This document shows, one piece after another, positions 61,563-64,000 of a stretch of 64,000 nt of DNA; the first letter of the stretch is position 1; each line of letters opens with the position of its first letter. A model generated the notes under the pieces. The model saw only the letters and a list, made by a program, of their open reading frames with translations. It did not search any database and had not been told where the DNA came from. Both the position numbers and the translations under genes were made by a program. Source of the DNA: Leptospira andrefontaineae (GTDB lineage: Bacteria; Spirochaetota; Leptospiria; Leptospirales; Leptospiraceae); NCBI RefSeq assembly GCF_004770105.1, contig NZ_RQEY01000001.1, positions 1 through 64,000 of the forward strand, in the 5' to 3' direction.

Positions 61563-64000
61563 TCAACTCATCCAACGAAATATAATTCTAGCAAAATCCG
61601 CTTTCACTGCCGGCTTACTAATATAATCATCCATACCGGCTTCCAAACATCTTTCTCTTTCACCGGAAACGATACCTGCAGTCACAGCAATGATTGGGAC
61701 TCTATGCCCATCTTTTTCAAGAACACGAATTGCTTTTGTGGCCTCATATCCGTTCATCTCAGGCATTTGGATGTCCATAAAGATCAGATCAGGATTGATT
61801 TCTCTAAACTTATCGACGGCTTCTCTTCCAGTTAGGGCTTCCACACATTTTGCCTTGGGAAGGATACGTTTAACGATACTTTTTGCGAGCATCATATTTA
61901 CAGAATTGTCTTCTGCGATCAAAACAGTTGCAGTTTTATGAATGGTAGGAGCTCCTACTTGGTCTCTTGTGTTCAAAGGAAATTCAAAAGGTTCTTTGAA
62001 GATCTGATTTCTTGCAAGAATATCGAATAATTTCTGCATATGGATCGGCTTAGAGATCACTTCCTGGACTCCTAACTTCCTGGATTTCTCGGTAAATTGA
62101 TCTCCTTCTTCTGGATTTACGATCAATACGATCGGCTGGTCTTCACTTCTGATCTTCAAGTCCTCTCTTACTTTTCGAACGAGCTCCAGTCCATCACCTT
62201 CGGGCATTTCAGAATCCATTAAAATGATATCATATCTATTCCCGCTGGATAAGTTCTGCAACATCTCCTCTCCGTTTCTGGAAAAGTCAGCGGGAATATT
62301 CTGCATAGATAACATTTCTCCGATCAATTTTACATTTTCTTGATCCTTGTCCGCTACCAAAACTTTTTTGATGGAACGAAGCCTGATCCAATCTTCTCCT
62401 ACAATTTCGGAAATATTCAGCTTCAGATCAAAATAGAATGTACTTCCTTTTCCCAATTCACTTTTAAGCTGGAGGCCACTCCCCATAATTGATAAAAGTT
62501 TATTTGAGATAGCTAGCCCGAGGCCTGTTCCTCCAAACCTGCGAGTAGTAGATACATCTCCTTGGGTAAATGCTTCGAATATTTTGTCTCTCGCATCGGG
62601 TGCGATACCAATTCCGGTATCTCTTACGGAAAATCTAAACTCTCCTTCCGTTTCAGAAACTTTTTTAAGAAGTTCTATCTTAAACTCAATTTCACCTGAT
62701 TCAGTAAACTTTACGGAGTTACTAAATAAGTTTACTATAATCTGCCTGAGCCTTACGCTGTCTGCTTTTACGAAACGAGGTACATCCCATGCGACATTTA
62801 CAATCACTTCTAATCCTTTTTTCTGGGCTTGGAATTTGATCGTATTTACTATCTGGCTGCAAAGTTCCAGAAGATTTGTCTTTTCATAAGATAATTCCAG
62901 TTTTCCAGCTTCAATTTTAGAAAAATCTAATATATCATTTATAATATCCAGCAAAGACTCGGCGGATTGAAATACGGTCATCATATACTGATGCTGAGTA
63001 GAATCCATTGATGTCCGCAATAATAGATCGGAAAACCCGATGATACCATTCAAAGGAGTCCTGATCTCGTGACTCATATTTGCTAAAAAATCAGATTTGG
63101 CTCTATTCGCCTGTTCAGCGGCTAATTTTGCCTTTTTTAATTCTTCTCTCTGTAAACAACTTTCAGTGATGTCCTGGGTGAACATCATAATCCCACCTAC
63201 AGAACCATCCAATTGATACCAAGGCCTTACTTCCCAACGAAGGTATTGGTCATGATCCCAACCCTCCGGTCTCCAAACATCTTCATCATTTTTGAGAACT
63301 TCACCTGATAAACATCTTTGATGGATATCCTTCCATTCTTGGGAAACATTTGGAAATACCTCATAATGAGAAAGACCAACAATATTTCGACCGGATAAAT
63401 GATATTCACTTAACCATCTTTCACTGACTGCAACGTATTTGATCTCTGCATCAAACATTGCAACCGCAGCAGGAGCATGTTCAACGAATGCGGAAAGCCT
63501 AGATTTTTCTTGGACTAATTCAAGCTCGGCCTTTTTTCTTTTATCTATATCGTATAATGCCCCATAAATCCGGACGCATTCACCGTTCTCGAACTCGGCG
63601 CTCCCTACGGTTTTTACCCAAAGTTCATTACCCTTTGCAGTTACTATTTCCATTTCCAGATCATAAGGAATACCTTTTGTTATGAGTAAATTTACGGCCT
63701 CCGTTACCTTCTCTCTACTTTCACCTTCCTTGACGAATTGCAAACCTCCTTTGATATCCGGAACGTAATCAGGAGGAACCTCATGCATCTCTTTTGTAAC
63801 TGCGGACCAAGATCCTACGTTACGCTTAAGATCCATATCCCACGCCCCGATACGGACAAGTTTGCTAGTTTGTTCCAGCAATTCTTTAGCGTGTCTAAGT
63901 TCTTCTTCTGCTTTCTTGATCTCGTCAATATCCAATATCTGGGAGATAAAATGATTCGGTTTTCCGTTCGCATCCCGAACGAGCGCAACCGAAAGCAATA
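61563..64000 (-). CDS. Hybrid sensor histidine kinase with PAS domains and two receivers (5' end cut)
   Basis: About 812 residues are present; the first readable codons (LLSVALVRDANGK) lie inside a PAS domain, so the real start is beyond the window. Two further PAS domains follow, then HisKA (FLANMSHEIRTPLNGIIGF), HATPase (NLFSNSVKF, DTGIGI, GTGLGLAI), a receiver with Asp in LMDSEMPEGDG and a second with Asp in FMDIQMPEMNG. No output domain is seen, so it must pass phosphate to another protein. Confidence 0.9.
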   Translation of the reverse strand, partial: LLSVALVRDANGKPNHFISQILDIDEIKKAEEELRHAKELLEQTSKLVRIGAWDMDLKRNVGSWSAVTKEMHEVPPDYVPDIKGGLQFVKEGESREKVTEAVNLLITKGIPYDLEMEIVTAKGNELWVKTVGSAEFENGECVRIYGALYDIDKRKKAELELVQEKSRLSAFVEHAPAAVAMFDAEIKYVAVSERWLSEYHLSGRNIVGLSHYEVFPNVSQEWKDIHQRCLSGEVLKNDEDVWRPEGWDHDQYLRWEVRPWYQLDGSVGGIMMFTQDITESCLQREELKKAKLAAEQANRAKSDFLANMSHEIRTPLNGIIGFSDLLLRTSMDSTQHQYMMTVFQSAESLLDIINDILDFSKIEAGKLELSYEKTNLLELCSQIVNTIKFQAQKKGLEVIVNVAWDVPRFVKADSVRLRQIIVNLFSNSVKFTESGEIEFKIELLKKVSETEGEFRFSVRDTGIGIAPDARDKIFEAFTQGDVSTTRRFGGTGLGLAISNKLLSIMGSGLQLKSELGKGSTFYFDLKLNISEIVGEDWIRLRSIKKVLVADKDQENVKLIGEMLSMQNIPADFSRNGEEMLQNLSSGNRYDIILMDSEMPEGDGLELVRKVREDLKIRSEDQPIVLIVNPEEGDQFTEKSRKLGVQEVISKPIHMQKLFDILARNQIFKEPFEFPLNTRDQVGAPTIHKTATVLIAEDNSVNMMLAKSIVKRILPKAKCVEALTGREAVDKFREINPDLIFMDIQMPEMNGYEATKAIRVLEKDGHRVPIIAVTAGIVSGERERCLEAGMDDYISKPAVKADFARIIFRWMS

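Noticed and set aside
1..64000. tRNA, rRNA, CRISPR, insertion sequences, integrase, phage genes
   Set aside because: Looked for on both strands; no cloverleaf, regular repeat array, transposase motif or phage structural gene was seen.

Overview
The window comes from a spirochaete of the genus Leptospira. The gene content points there: a close relative of the leptospiral porin OmpL1, a DUF1574/MBOAT pair, many lipoproteins with relaxed spirochaetal lipoboxes, a MASE3 sensor kinase and SpoIIE-type signalling. Base composition is moderate to low in GC. I cannot name the species. No rRNA, tRNA, CRISPR array, insertion sequence or phage gene is visible. The genes at both edges are cut (a SpoIIE phosphatase at the left, a hybrid histidine kinase at the right).

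Layout. (1) 1-4.9 kb: phosphatase, small lipoprotein, a beta-propeller lipoprotein overlapping an M24 peptidase, an AraC regulator. (2) 5.0-25.8 kb: an anaerobic nitrogen-oxide block. It holds nnrS, a fatty acid hydroxylase, a three-gene set with Met/His-rich envelope proteins, a complete clade II (Sec-type) nitrous oxide reductase operon (cytochrome c, nosZ, membrane protein, nosL, nosD, nosF, nosY), a Crp/Fnr-family regulator, an operon of FAD dehydrogenase, thiamine-diphosphate enzyme and CopD-like protein, a patatin, a FadL-type outer membrane protein and a two-component pair. Six near-perfect 14-bp TTGAY-N4-RTCAA boxes and one weaker copy lie upstream of these units, so they read as one regulon of the resident DNR/FNR-like regulator. 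At nnrS, the FadL gene and the FAD dehydrogenase gene a -10 hexamer sits so that the box falls near -41.5, and the predicted transcripts start at or within 6 nt of the start codon. (3) 25.8-28.4 kb: an MBOAT acyltransferase with its DUF1574 partner. (4) 28.5-38.4 kb: the most novel-looking region, a self-contained uptake and catabolic module. A 2-hydroxycarboxylate transporter, AtuA-family protein, DUF4387 protein and glycerate kinase form one operon. A TetR regulator, an RraA-family aldolase-like protein, a D-2-hydroxyacid dehydrogenase, an Omp85-like barrel and an OmpL1 paralogue accompany it. Five copies of a 19-bp palindrome (consensus ATGTAGWCANTGTCTACAW) lie before the transporter operon, the RraA gene, the Omp85-like gene and, twice, the OmpL1 paralogue. 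They tie the module together from outer membrane to glycolysis.

(5) 38.5-52.9 kb: envelope and housekeeping genes: amidase, coiled-coil protein, O-methyltransferase, MBL hydrolase, two M16 peptidase homologues, small lipoproteins, a HigBA toxin-antitoxin pair with its own palindrome, yajQ, alaS, rpsI and rplM. (6) 53.0-57.4 kb: six tandem paralogous lipoproteins with an endostatin/DUF1554-like domain. (7) 57.4-64 kb: YceI, thiL, an organophosphate-type MFS transporter, a DUF418 protein and the hybrid kinase.

All domain calls come from reading motifs, not from database searches. Substrates of the catabolic module, and the copper role proposed for the Met/His-rich proteins, are inferences.
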